Assembly: GCA_003223835.1 (NCBI GenBank)
Contig: QHWR01000084.1
Location: 1-38,743, forward strand
Origin: Acidobacteriota bacterium
GTDB lineage: Bacteria; Acidobacteriota; Vicinamibacteria; Vicinamibacterales; 2-12-FULL-66-21
DNA: 38,743 nt
Direction of reading: 5' to 3'
Shown: positions 28,120 through 36,896 of the stretch, one piece after another
Layout: each line of letters starts with the position of its first letter
How positions within the stretch are numbered: the first letter of the stretch is position 1
Position numbers and translations under genes: made by a program
Notes under the pieces: model-generated
What the model was told of the DNA's origin: nothing
What the model saw: only the letters and a program-made list of their open reading frames with translations
The model's database searches: none

Positions 28120-29801
28120 CTACTGGGTCACCCTGACCACCAGCGCCGCACGGCGATTGAGGCGGCGCGTTTCCTCGCGGCTGTTGTCGTACTTCGGCCG
28201 CTCCTCGCCGTAGCTCACCGTGCGCATCCGGTCGGCGCCGACCCCGCGGCTCACCAGATACTCGCGCACCGACGTCGCGCGCCGCTCGCCCAGCGCCAGG
28301 TTGTATTCCGCCGTCCCGATGTTGCACGTGTGGCCTTCGATCTCGATCCGCACGTTCGGGTTGTCCTGCAGCGTCCGGGCCGCAGGCTGTAGCGGTCGAA
28401 ATCGAAGTGCACGTCCTCGAACGTGTACTCGATGACGGGCGGCTTGGTCACTTGGATCGTCACCGTGTCGGACGCGCTCTTGTTGTCCTGCGGACAGGTC
28501 GCCGTCACCGTCACCGGCACCGGCCCTTCCTGCATCGGCGCCGTCCACGGCGTGGATTGCGCGGTGGCGTTGGTGAACGTGCCCGCCGGCGCGCTCCACC
28601 GATACGTGACCGTGCAGCCGATCGAGTCGTTCACCGTGGCCGTCACGGTTGACGTCTTGCCGACTTCCACCGTGCACGGGTTGCAGGCCGCTTTCACCGA
28701 CAGCGTATGCTCCGGCGCGGGCGGCGGCGGGGGCGGCGGCAGCGGCGGGGGCGGCGGCACGTAAATCCGGACGCCGGGGTGATACCCGAGCCGGAACACG
28801 TAATCCATCTTGTCGCCGATCCCGTTCGTGTACTGCGGCAGGAACTCGTCGCGCGTGTCCATGTTGAGGCGCCAGATCCACGCCGCCCCCGCGAACACGC
28901 CGCTCTTGCCCTGCCACGTGAGCCCCAGATTCAGGTAGGTCGGCGACTTGACCGTCTCGGTGAAGCCGGCCGGCAGGATCGATCCGTCCACGGCGATGAG
29001 CGTGGACTTCACCGCCAGCGAGCTCTTGCTGTAGGCCTCGCCGAAGAGTTCCGCCGTGAAGCGCAGCGCCTGCCGCGACGGCACCCCGACGCCCGCGCCC
29101 CACCGGAAGCCGTTCGGCTCGTCCACCTCGCTCGGGCTGCCGCGGACGATGAACCCGGCGTAGCCCGACACCTCCGCGCGCTCGTTGATCTCGCTGCTGA
29201 CGACCGCGTCGACGACGAAGTCCACTTTCCCCGTGCCCGCCCCGTGCGACTTGCTGCCCGTCGGCAGCTTCAACATCGGCCGCAGCGCAAACGCCGCCGG
29301 CTGCTGCCGCCACTGCGACGTCAGGTTGATCTTCGCCCCGATCCACAGGTCGCCGACGTTATTGCCCGTCCACCCTTCGTTGACCAGCGGATATTCGGGC
29401 ACGTAGCCGCCGGCACCCGCAATCGACGGCACGAACAACGGCCGGATGTCCCGATCGATCCGGTTGACGACGGTCAACGCGCCGAAGATCTCGGCGCGGT
29501 CGCCGACCCCGTAGCCGAACGTGATCGGCCAGTTCGACACGTCGGTGAAGCCCTGGTTGTCGTCGAAGTTGACGCGGTAGGCGCTGATCGAAAATTTTCC
29601 GGCGGGCAGAATCTCGCCCGTCGGCACCATCCAGAGCCCGGTGTCCCCCATGTACGTCGTGGTCGCCGGGCGCGTTTCGGTCGTGCTCGCGGGCGGCGGC
29701 GGAGGCGGCGGCTGTTGCGGCGCAGGCGTCTGCGCGATGGCCGTCAGGGGCGTCGCGACCAGCCAGGCCGCCAGTCCCCAGGTGCTCGCACACTGTCTCA
29801 T
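28120..29801 (-). pseudogene. Outer-membrane protein with C-terminal OmpA/Pal-like domain; frame disrupted at about 28371-28390
   Basis: N-terminal body in one frame (MRQCASTWGLAAW...EYTFEDVHFDFDRYSLRP), OmpA core in another (AARTLQDNPNVRIEIEGHTCNIGTAEYNLALGERRATSVREYLVSRGVGADRMRTVSYGEERP...VRVTQ*). Confidence 0.8.
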
Positions 29802-29860
29802 GATCTCGACCTTTCCGTCCTGTCCCGGGCGCGAGCCGCGCCCCGAGCTCATCTTTACCC

Positions 29861-29889
29861 AGAGTAGAGCTTTACTGGGGGGCAGTCAA
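29861..29889 (-). promoter_or_regulatory. Candidate sigma-70-like promoter for the OmpA-family gene
   Basis: On the minus strand: TTGACT-N17-TACTCT, about 60 bp upstream of the ATG. Confidence 0.4.
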
Positions 29890-29939
29890 ACGAAACTGCT
29901 CCAATTCTGCACACTTTTTCGGCGATGACGGGACGCAAA

Positions 29940-30758
29940 TCAGTCGGCGGCGGGACCGCGTGTCTTGCCGAACATCCACGCGATGAAAATGCTGATCGCG
30001 TAGAGACCGAGCATCGGGACGGCCATGATCAGCTGCGACATCGCGTCGGTGCCGGGGCTGATCACGGCGGCGACGATGAAGATGACGAGGACGGCGTACT
30101 TGAAGTAGCGGAGCAGGAACTGGGCGGTGATGATGCCCAGCCGCGCGAGGAAGAATACGAGGGTCGGCATCTCGAAGATGAGACCGAAGCCAAGAATCAT
30201 CTTCGTGTACAGCCCGAACGCCTCGTCTATCTTCGGCATGAACGTCATGTAGTTCGTGCTGAAGCTGATGAAAAACTTCCACGTCCACGGGAACGCGACG
30301 AAATGACAGAAGAGGCCGCCGAGAATGAAGAAGACCGACGACAGGAACACGAACGGAATCGCGAATTTCTTCTCGTGCGAGTACAGACCGGGGGCGATGA
30401 ACAACCAGACCTGCCACAGCACCCACGGGGACGAGATGAAGAGACCGGCGAGAAAGCCAATCTTCAGATACAGCATGAACGGCTCGGCGCCGCTCGTGTA
30501 AATCAGCGTGCCTCCCTTCGGCAGCATCTGCTGGAGCGGGCGCATGATGAAGTCGAAGATCCGGCGGATGAAGATGTAGGCGATGGCGCAGCCGACCGCG
30601 AGTCCGATGATCGACTGAATCAGCCGTTTCCGGAGCTCGTCGAGGTGCTCCAGAAACGACATCTTCCCCGAGTCTTCGAGGTCGTCGGCGTCGGTGATGG
30701 TGAGGCGGCGATCGTCCTCGTCGTCGCGCGCGGCGCCGGGGAACGGCACGAGTGCCAT
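29940..30758 (-). CDS. tatC: Sec-independent (Tat) translocase subunit TatC
   Basis: MSFLEHLDELRKRLIQSIIGLAVGCAIAYIF...FEMPTLVFFLARLGIITAQFLLRYFKYAVLVIFIVAAVISPGTDAMSQLIMAVPMLGLYAISI. Confidence 0.95.
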   Translation of the reverse strand: MALVPFPGAARDDEDDRRLTITDADDLEDSGKMSFLEHLDELRKRLIQSIIGLAVGCAIAYIFIRRIFDFIMRPLQQMLPKGGTLIYTSGAEPFMLYLKIGFLAGLFISSPWVLWQVWLFIAPGLYSHEKKFAIPFVFLSSVFFILGGLFCHFVAFPWTWKFFISFSTNYMTFMPKIDEAFGLYTKMILGFGLIFEMPTLVFFLARLGIITAQFLLRYFKYAVLVIFIVAAVISPGTDAMSQLIMAVPMLGLYAISIFIAWMFGKTRGPAAD

Positions 30759-30767
30759 GGTGGCGCC

Positions 30768-31049
30768 TCAGGCGCCGCCGTTCTGGCGCGGGATGCTCGG
30801 CGCGCGATCGGTCGCGGCGGTCTCGTCGGGCGTCGGCCGCTGCTGCTCCGCGGCGCGGTTCTCGGTGCGCCGGTCTTCGATGCGGATTTCCTCCTCGAGC
30901 GTGCTCTTCAGCTCGTTCGAGGCGCGCTTGAACTCCGCCAGGCTCTTGCCGAGCGACTTGCCCAGTTCGGGCAGTTTGCGCGGCCCGAAGATGATCAGCG
31001 CGATGGTAAAGATAATGATCAGCTCGGGAACGCCAACGGAGCCAAACAT
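30768..31049 (-). CDS. Tat translocase subunit TatA/TatB
   Basis: MFGSVGVPELIIIFTIALIIFGPRKLPELGKSLGKSLAEFKRASNELK. Start placed at 31049. Confidence 0.9.
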   Translation of the reverse strand: MFGSVGVPELIIIFTIALIIFGPRKLPELGKSLGKSLAEFKRASNELKSTLEEEIRIEDRRTENRAAEQQRPTPDETAATDRAPSIPRQNGGA

Positions 31050-31208
31050 AACGCAAATCCTTGAAATTCCGCGATTTACCCGGACATGGACGGCGGAAGC
31101 GGCCGCCCTCCGCAATTATAGGGACGCGCGTTCGACCGGGTCAAGCGCGGGGCCGGAATCAGGCGATCTCGTTGCGGCCCTTGCAGTTCGTCTGTTACGA
31201 TCCTCTAT

Positions 31209-32831
31209 ATGCGTACTCCCCGCGTTTTCCCCGTCGCGCTGCTGGCCGTCGTCGTCTCGGCCCTCATCGGCGGCTTCTTTGGCAGCAACGTCCTCGCCAA
31301 GCAGGACCAGGTCACGCAGCATTACCGCGTGTTCACCGCGGCGCTCGCCGCGATCGACCGGGAGTACGTGGAAGACGTCCCGTCCGACCGTCTCGTGTAC
31401 GGCGCGGTATCGGGCATGCTGCAGACACTCGACCCGCATTCGAGCTTTTTCGATCCCAAACAGTACGCGCAGATGCGGGAGCGGCAGGAAGGGCGCTACT
31501 ACGGCCTCGGCATTTCGATCCAGGTGATCGACGGCGACATCACCGTGATGTCGATCTTCGAGGGATCGCCGGCTTACAAGAAGGGCATCCGTCGCGGTGA
31601 CGTGATCGCGCGGATCGAAGGACAAGACACCAAGAACTGGACGACGGACGCGGCGGTCAGGAAACTGAAAGGCCCGAAGGGGACCACCGTCAACATCGGC
31701 ATCCGGCGGCCCGGCGTTGACGGGCTGATCGACATGACCGTCGAGCGCGACGAGGTCAACATCACGACGGTGCGCGGCGTGTTCATGCTCGACGCGCAGA
31801 CCGGCTACGTGAAGCTCGGCGATTTTTCGGAAACGTCGGACCGCGAGGTCGGCGACGCGATCGAGAAGCTGGAGGCGCAGGGCATGAAGCGTCTCGTGTT
31901 CGATCTGCGCGACAACCCGGGCGGCCCACTGGAACAGGCGATCCGGATCGCCAACCGTTTTCTCCCGCGCGGCGACATGATCGTCTACACGCGCGGCCGC
32001 GTGCCCAACGCCGACCAGGATTATCGCGGCACCGAGCAGCCCGACTACACGGGCCCGATGCTCGTGCTGGTGAATCGTAACAGCGCGAGCGCGTCGGAGA
32101 TCGTCACCGGCGCGCTGCAGGATCACGATCGCGGCCTCGTCGTCGGCGAGCGGACGTTCGGGAAGGCGCTCGTGCAATCCGTCTATCGCATCAGCGAAGG
32201 GGCGGGGCTCGCGCTCACGACCGGCCGCTACTACACGCCCAGCGGACGCATGATCCAGCGGCCGTGGGATGGCGCCTTCGACGAATACCTGACGTACACG
32301 ATGCGCGAGCAGGTCGAGGAGCGGCCGCACTCGGCGGCGGAGTTGAAGTACACCGACGCGGGACGAAAGGTGTACGGCGGCGGCGGGATCGAGCCGGACA
32401 AGTTCTTCGTCGGGCCGGTGCAGGGTTTCAACCCCACGCGGTTCAGCCGATCGCTCTACGCGCGGCAGGCGTTCGAGAACTACGCGGAGCGCTACACCGC
32501 CGAAGGGGACACGCGGATGAGCGCCGCGACGAAAGGACGCAAACATCTCGCGCGCGGCTTCGCCACCACCGACGAGATGCTCGCCGATTTCAAGACGTTC
32601 CTGCAGAGCGAGAAGATCAAGGTTGACGAGGAGGCGTTCACCAAGGACGCCGACTTCCTCAAGGCCATGATCCACTTTCAGATCGACGTCGCGCTGTTCG
32701 GCATCTCCGAGGCGCAGAAGAATCTGATCGCGAGAGATCCGCAGGCGCAGTACGCGCTCGCGCAGTTCGGCGACGCCGTCAAGCTGACCGAGCTCGCGCG
32801 AAACCGCGTCGGCGCGAAGGGTGGAAACTGA
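31209..32831 (+). CDS. S41-family C-terminal processing peptidase
   Basis: PDZ (GLGISIQVIDGDITVMSIFEGSPAYKKGIRRGDVIARIEG) and catalytic Ser/Lys region (NSASASEIVTGALQDHDRGLVVGERTFGKALVQ). Confidence 0.93.
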   Translation: MRTPRVFPVALLAVVVSALIGGFFGSNVLAKQDQVTQHYRVFTAALAAIDREYVEDVPSDRLVYGAVSGMLQTLDPHSSFFDPKQYAQMRERQEGRYYGLGISIQVIDGDITVMSIFEGSPAYKKGIRRGDVIARIEGQDTKNWTTDAAVRKLKGPKGTTVNIGIRRPGVDGLIDMTVERDEVNITTVRGVFMLDAQTGYVKLGDFSETSDREVGDAIEKLEAQGMKRLVFDLRDNPGGPLEQAIRIANRFLPRGDMIVYTRGRVPNADQDYRGTEQPDYTGPMLVLVNRNSASASEIVTGALQDHDRGLVVGERTFGKALVQSVYRISEGAGLALTTGRYYTPSGRMIQRPWDGAFDEYLTYTMREQVEERPHSAAELKYTDAGRKVYGGGGIEPDKFFVGPVQGFNPTRFSRSLYARQAFENYAERYTAEGDTRMSAATKGRKHLARGFATTDEMLADFKTFLQSEKIKVDEEAFTKDADFLKAMIHFQIDVALFGISEAQKNLIARDPQAQYALAQFGDAVKLTELARNRVGAKGGN

Positions 32832-32875
32832 TCGTTAGGTCATTCGGCCCTACATTTTGTGGCCGCACTTTGCGC

Positions 32876-32904
32876 TTGCCCCTAGGTATGGGGCTTGTTA
32901 GACT
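32876..32904 (+). promoter_or_regulatory. Candidate promoter TTGCCC-N17-TAGACT upstream of the structured region
   Basis: Hexamer spacing of exactly 17 nt. The spacer region also holds GCCCC-TAGGTAT-GGGGC (32878-32894), which could be a hairpin or operator. Confidence 0.35.
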
Positions 32905-32910
32905 GACCGC

Positions 32911-33047
32911 CGTTTAGCTGGTCCCAGGGGCCATCTCGCCGCACGCGGCGGGGTGCGGGTTACCGGACGAGAGAAGTCACACGCGTCGAAGCGAACCCAG
33001 CCGCTTCCGGGCCGCGGTCCATCCGCCGGCACCGAGCGGCTTTTTTT
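32911..33047 (+). ncRNA. Candidate small RNA or terminated 5' leader upstream of smc
   Basis: Hairpins TGGTCC-CAG-GGGCCA (32919-32933) and CGCCGC-AC-GCGGCG (32937-32950); intrinsic terminator-like AGCCGCT (32999-33005) / AGCGGCT (33035-33041) followed by T7 (33041-33047). Confidence 0.45.
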
Positions 33048-33084
33048 GTGGCTCGCGCGCACGGGGTCGATAAGGGTTCCTCTT

Positions 33085-36000
33085 ATGCGGTTGCAGCGTC
33101 TGGAAATCAGCGGGTTCAAGAGCTTTCCCGATCGCTCGGAGCTGGCATTCGACGATGGCGTGACCGCCATCGTGGGGCCCAACGGCTGCGGCAAGAGCAA
33201 CGTCGTCGACGCGATTACGTGGGTGCTCGGCGAGCAGAGCGCCAAGAGCCTGCGCGGCGACCAGATGCTCGACGTGATTTTCAGCGGAAGCGACGCGCGC
33301 AAGCCGACCGCCGCCGCCGAAGTGCGGCTGCGCCTGAGCGGCGTCGCGGCGCGCGTGCCGGGAAACGGAACCGCGGGGCCGGCGCGCGAGGCGGTGGTCG
33401 CCAGCGCGATGGGGGAGCTGTCGACGGCGCGGGCGTTCGCCGTCATGGACGAGGAGCCGCTGATCGTCCGCGACGTCGAGGTGTCGCGCCGGCTGTACCG
33501 CTCCGGCGAGAGCGAATACCTGATCGACGGCGAAGTGTGCCGGCTGCGCGACGTGCAGGACCTGCTCATGGACGCCGGTGTCGGCGTGAAAGCCTACGCC
33601 GTCATCGAGCAGGGAAAGATTGGACAGATCCTCAGCGCGCGTCCGACCGATCGCCGTCAGTTGATCGAGGAAGCCGCGGGGGTGACGAAATACAAGACCC
33701 GCCGGCGCGCCGCGGAGCTGAAGCTCGAAGCCGCGCAGCAGAACCTCACGCGCATCGACGACATCATCTTCGAGGTCGAGAAGCAGCGCGGCGCCTTGAA
33801 GCGCCAGGCCGCGAAGGCGCGGCGCTACAAGCGGCTGCGCGACGAGCTGCGGCGCTGGGAGAAAGTGCAAATCGCGCGGCGATATCGCGTCCTCGCGCAG
33901 ACGATCGAGGCGGCGCGCGCGAGGCTCGCCGACGCGCGCGCCCGCGAAACGGCCGCCGAAGCGCACCTGGCCGAGGTCGAAGCGTCGCTGGAACGTGTGC
34001 GTCTCGAGCTGGCGGAAGCCGACGGGCGCACCACGGCCGCGCGCGAAGCGGCGCACGCACGCGAGCTGGCGATCGGGCGTCTCCAGCAGCAGATGGCGTT
34101 CGATCGGCAGCAGGGGGCATCGCTTCGATCGTCCGCCGCGGACCTGGAACTCGAGCTGGCGGCGCTGGGCGCGCGGCGCGAGCCGGCGCGGACCGAGCTG
34201 GACGGCCGCCGTGAGGCGGCGGACCGGGCGGCGGACGAGCGAGACCAGGCGGCGGCGCGGCTCGCCGACGAGGAATCGGCGTACGCGCGGGCGCATCTGC
34301 ACATCGAGGGACTCGAGGGAGACGTCGAGGCGGCGCGCAGCGAGGTGTTCGCGGCGGTCAACGCGGCGACCGCGCTTCGCCACGCGATGGCGCACGCGTC
34401 GGCGGCGCGCACCCGCATCGCGGAACAGATCGGAAAGCTCGACGTCGAGGCGGCCGACCTGCGCGTCGAGGCCGAGCGCGCGGCCGAGGAACGCGCGGCG
34501 GCCGACGACTCGCTGCGGCGCGCCCGAGAGGTGATGGAAGACTTGCGCGTCCGGCGGGCGGAGCGCGAGTCCGCACTGGGCGTCGCGCGTACCAGCCGCG
34601 ACGGGCGGCTGAAATCGCTCGAGGAGATGGAAGCCGCTCGCGTCGAGTACGGCGACGGCGCGCGCATGATTCTCGCCGAGTCCGCGCTCCCGCATCTCGG
34701 CTCGGTCGTCGATTACCTCGAAGTCGATCGGTCCTACGAGCGTGCGGTCGAGGCCTGTCTCGGCGATCTTCTCCAGCACGTCGTCGTCAAGACCCACGAG
34801 GAAGCGGCTGCGGGTTTGTCGTTCGCGCGCGAACGCAACGCGGGACGGGTCGGATTTGTGATCGTCTCAGTCCCTCGTCCCTCGTCCCTCGTCCCGAGTC
34901 CCTCGTCCGGAGTCCCTGGTCCCTCGTCCCTCGTCCCTCGTCCCTCGTCCGGCGTTGTGCCGCTGTCGTCGGTCGTCCGGGTGACGGATCCCGCGGCGGA
35001 CGCGATTCTTGCGGCGATTGGGGAAGCGTGGATTGCGGAGTCCGCGGACGCGGCGCGCGAGGCAGCGGGCCAGACAGCGGCGCCCGTCGCGACGCTCGAC
35101 GGCGAGGTGTTCCGCGGCGCGCACCGGCTGGAAGGCGGGGCCCGCGCGGAGGCGCGCGGGCTGTTGACGACCAAGCGCGAGATCAAGGAGCTGCGCGAGC
35201 GCGCCACGGCCGAAGAGGCGGCGCTCGTGCAGATGCGGGACGAGATTCAGGCCCTCGACGTGACGATTGCCGCGGCCGAATCCGCGATCGTCTCGCTGCA
35301 ATCGGAGCAGCACCGGCAGGAGAAGGCGGCGGTCGGATTCGAGCTGCAGACGGCCAACGCGCTGGAAGCGGCGGAGAGGGTCCGCCGCAAGCAGGATCAG
35401 ATCGATCTCGAACGCCGCGGCGCGCAGGAGGAACTGCGGGCGCAGGAAGCGAGGCACGACGAAGCGCGTGAATCGATCGCGCGCATCGAGGCCGACCAGC
35501 GGGTCGCCGACGAACAGCTCTCCACGGCGCAGCGCCGGCTCTTCGAAGCGCGCGAAGCGGTGGAAGCGCAGGCGCGGCGGACGTCCGAAGCCAAGGCGGC
35601 GCACGCGGCGCTCGTCGAGCGTGCCGGCGCCCTCGCGACGGAGGTGCGCCGGCTGGAGGAAGCCGCCGCCGACCTCGAGCACCGGTTCGCCGCACGCTCG
35701 GACGATCTGCAGCGCAACGTCGCGCGCCGCGCGGAGCTGGAGCAGGCCGTCGCCGCCGCCGAGCGCCAGCTCGACGAGGACGTGCGGACGTTCGACTCGC
35801 TGCGCGATCATGTGCGCGCGGCGGACGAGGCGTCGCAGGCGCTGCGCGCCGAGCACGACGCGCAGGACGCCCGCATCCGCGAGGCGCGTCGCGCGCTGGA
35901 GGCGGTGCGCGCCGACGCGTCGCGGCTCGAGGTGGACCGCGCGACCTCGGAGTCCGACCTCACGCACCTTGCCACCTCCTGCGTCGACGCGGTCCAGTCC

Positions 36001-36804
36001 TCGCTCGACGAGGTCTCGGCGGAAGTCGAACAGCTCGAACGCGACGGCGTGCTGGCGAGCCCCCGGGCGGTCGAGGATGCGCCGGAGCCGGCCGAGATCG
36101 AAGACGAGGGAGAACACGCAGCCGCCGTCGCCGTCACCGATACCGCGGCGGGCAGCCGCGCGCTCACGCCGGACGAAATGGTCGCGGACCTGCGCATGAA
36201 AATCGAGCGGATGGGCGCCGTCAACATGATGGCGATCGATCAGTTCGACGACCTCGACTCGCGCCACACCTTCCTGACGGCGCAGCGCAAGGACCTCGTG
36301 GATTCCATCGCGGCGACGAACGAAGCCATCAGGAAAATCGACAAGACGACGCGCGAACGATTTCAGGAAGCGTTCACCGTCATCAACCAGAACTTCGAGG
36401 GCACGTTCACGACGTTGTTCGGCGGCGGGAAGGCGGGGCTCGTCCTGCTCGACGAGTCGGACACGCTCGAGAGCGGCATCGACATCATCGCGCAGCCGCC
36501 CGGCAAACGCCTCCAGAGCGTCCAGCTCCTCTCGGGCGGCGAGAAGGCCCTGACCGCCATGGCCCTCATGTTCGCCATCTTCAAGTACCGCCCGAGCCCG
36601 TTCTGCCTCCTCGACGAAATCGACGCGCCGCTCGACGACGCGAACATCGGCCGGTTCGTCGAGATGCTGCAGGGCATGCAGAAGCACACGCAGTTCATCC
36701 TCATCACCCACAATCGCAAGACGATGGAAATCGCCGACCGGCTCTACGGCGTGACGATGGAAGAGCCGGGCGTCTCGAAGCTGATTTCCGTGCAATTGAA
36801 CTAG
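33085..36804 (+). CDS. smc: Chromosome segregation protein SMC
   Basis: MRLQRLEISGFKSFPDRSELAFDDGVTAIVGPNGCGKSNVVDAITWVLGEQSAKSLRG; LLSGGEKALTAMALMFAIFKYRPSPFCLLDEIDAPLDDANIGRF. Start at 33085 rather than 32953. Confidence 0.96.
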   Translation: MRLQRLEISGFKSFPDRSELAFDDGVTAIVGPNGCGKSNVVDAITWVLGEQSAKSLRGDQMLDVIFSGSDARKPTAAAEVRLRLSGVAARVPGNGTAGPAREAVVASAMGELSTARAFAVMDEEPLIVRDVEVSRRLYRSGESEYLIDGEVCRLRDVQDLLMDAGVGVKAYAVIEQGKIGQILSARPTDRRQLIEEAAGVTKYKTRRRAAELKLEAAQQNLTRIDDIIFEVEKQRGALKRQAAKARRYKRLRDELRRWEKVQIARRYRVLAQTIEAARARLADARARETAAEAHLAEVEASLERVRLELAEADGRTTAAREAAHARELAIGRLQQQMAFDRQQGASLRSSAADLELELAALGARREPARTELDGRREAADRAADERDQAAARLADEESAYARAHLHIEGLEGDVEAARSEVFAAVNAATALRHAMAHASAARTRIAEQIGKLDVEAADLRVEAERAAEERAAADDSLRRAREVMEDLRVRRAERESALGVARTSRDGRLKSLEEMEAARVEYGDGARMILAESALPHLGSVVDYLEVDRSYERAVEACLGDLLQHVVVKTHEEAAAGLSFARERNAGRVGFVIVSVPRPSSLVPSPSSGVPGPSSLVPRPSSGVVPLSSVVRVTDPAADAILAAIGEAWIAESADAAREAAGQTAAPVATLDGEVFRGAHRLEGGARAEARGLLTTKREIKELRERATAEEAALVQMRDEIQALDVTIAAAESAIVSLQSEQHRQEKAAVGFELQTANALEAAERVRRKQDQIDLERRGAQEELRAQEARHDEARESIARIEADQRVADEQLSTAQRRLFEAREAVEAQARRTSEAKAAHAALVERAGALATEVRRLEEAAADLEHRFAARSDDLQRNVARRAELEQAVAAAERQLDEDVRTFDSLRDHVRAADEASQALRAEHDAQDARIREARRALEAVRADASRLEVDRATSESDLTHLATSCVDAVQSSLDEVSAEVEQLERDGVLASPRAVEDAPEPAEIEDEGEHAAAVAVTDTAAGSRALTPDEMVADLRMKIERMGAVNMMAIDQFDDLDSRHTFLTAQRKDLVDSIAATNEAIRKIDKTTRERFQEAFTVINQNFEGTFTTLFGGGKAGLVLLDESDTLESGIDIIAQPPGKRLQSVQLLSGGEKALTAMALMFAIFKYRPSPFCLLDEIDAPLDDANIGRFVEMLQGMQKHTQFILITHNRKTMEIADRLYGVTMEEPGVSKLISVQLN
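34870..34953. repeat. 12 consecutive heptanucleotide units (GTCCCTC consensus) inside smc
   Basis: GTCCCTC x3, GTCCCGA, GTCCCTC, GTCCGGA, GTCCCTG, GTCCCTC x4, GTCCGGC = 84 nt. Encodes VPRPSSL VPSPSSG VPGPSSL VPRPSSG. Confidence 0.95.
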
Positions 36805-36809
36805 AGTAT

Positions 36810-36888
36810 TCGAAGGGTCGAAGGTAAAACCCGGGGGAGCCGAAGAAATGCGTTCTTCGACCCTCAGGATTTGCCTTCGACCCTTCGA
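36810..36888. repeat. Perfect 15-bp inverted repeat between smc and the M48 protease gene
   Basis: TCGAAGGGTCGAAGG (36810-36824) and CCTTCGACCCTTCGA (36874-36888), with an extra partial copy TCTTCGACCCTC between them. Confidence 0.9.
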
Positions 36889-36896
36889 GATCGAAG

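Noticed and set aside
32953-33084. Upstream extension of smc (MRVTGREKSHASKRTQ...)
   Set aside because: Would translate through hairpins and an intrinsic terminator; canonical SMC begins MRLQRLEISGFKSF at 33085.
34870-34953. Possible CRISPR array
   Set aside because: Contiguous 7-nt units without spacers, inside smc coding sequence.
34867-36795. 642-aa minus-strand ORF opposite smc
   Set aside because: Arg/Leu/Val-rich shadow frame of a GC-rich gene; smc on the plus strand has Walker A, signature and Walker B motifs throughout.
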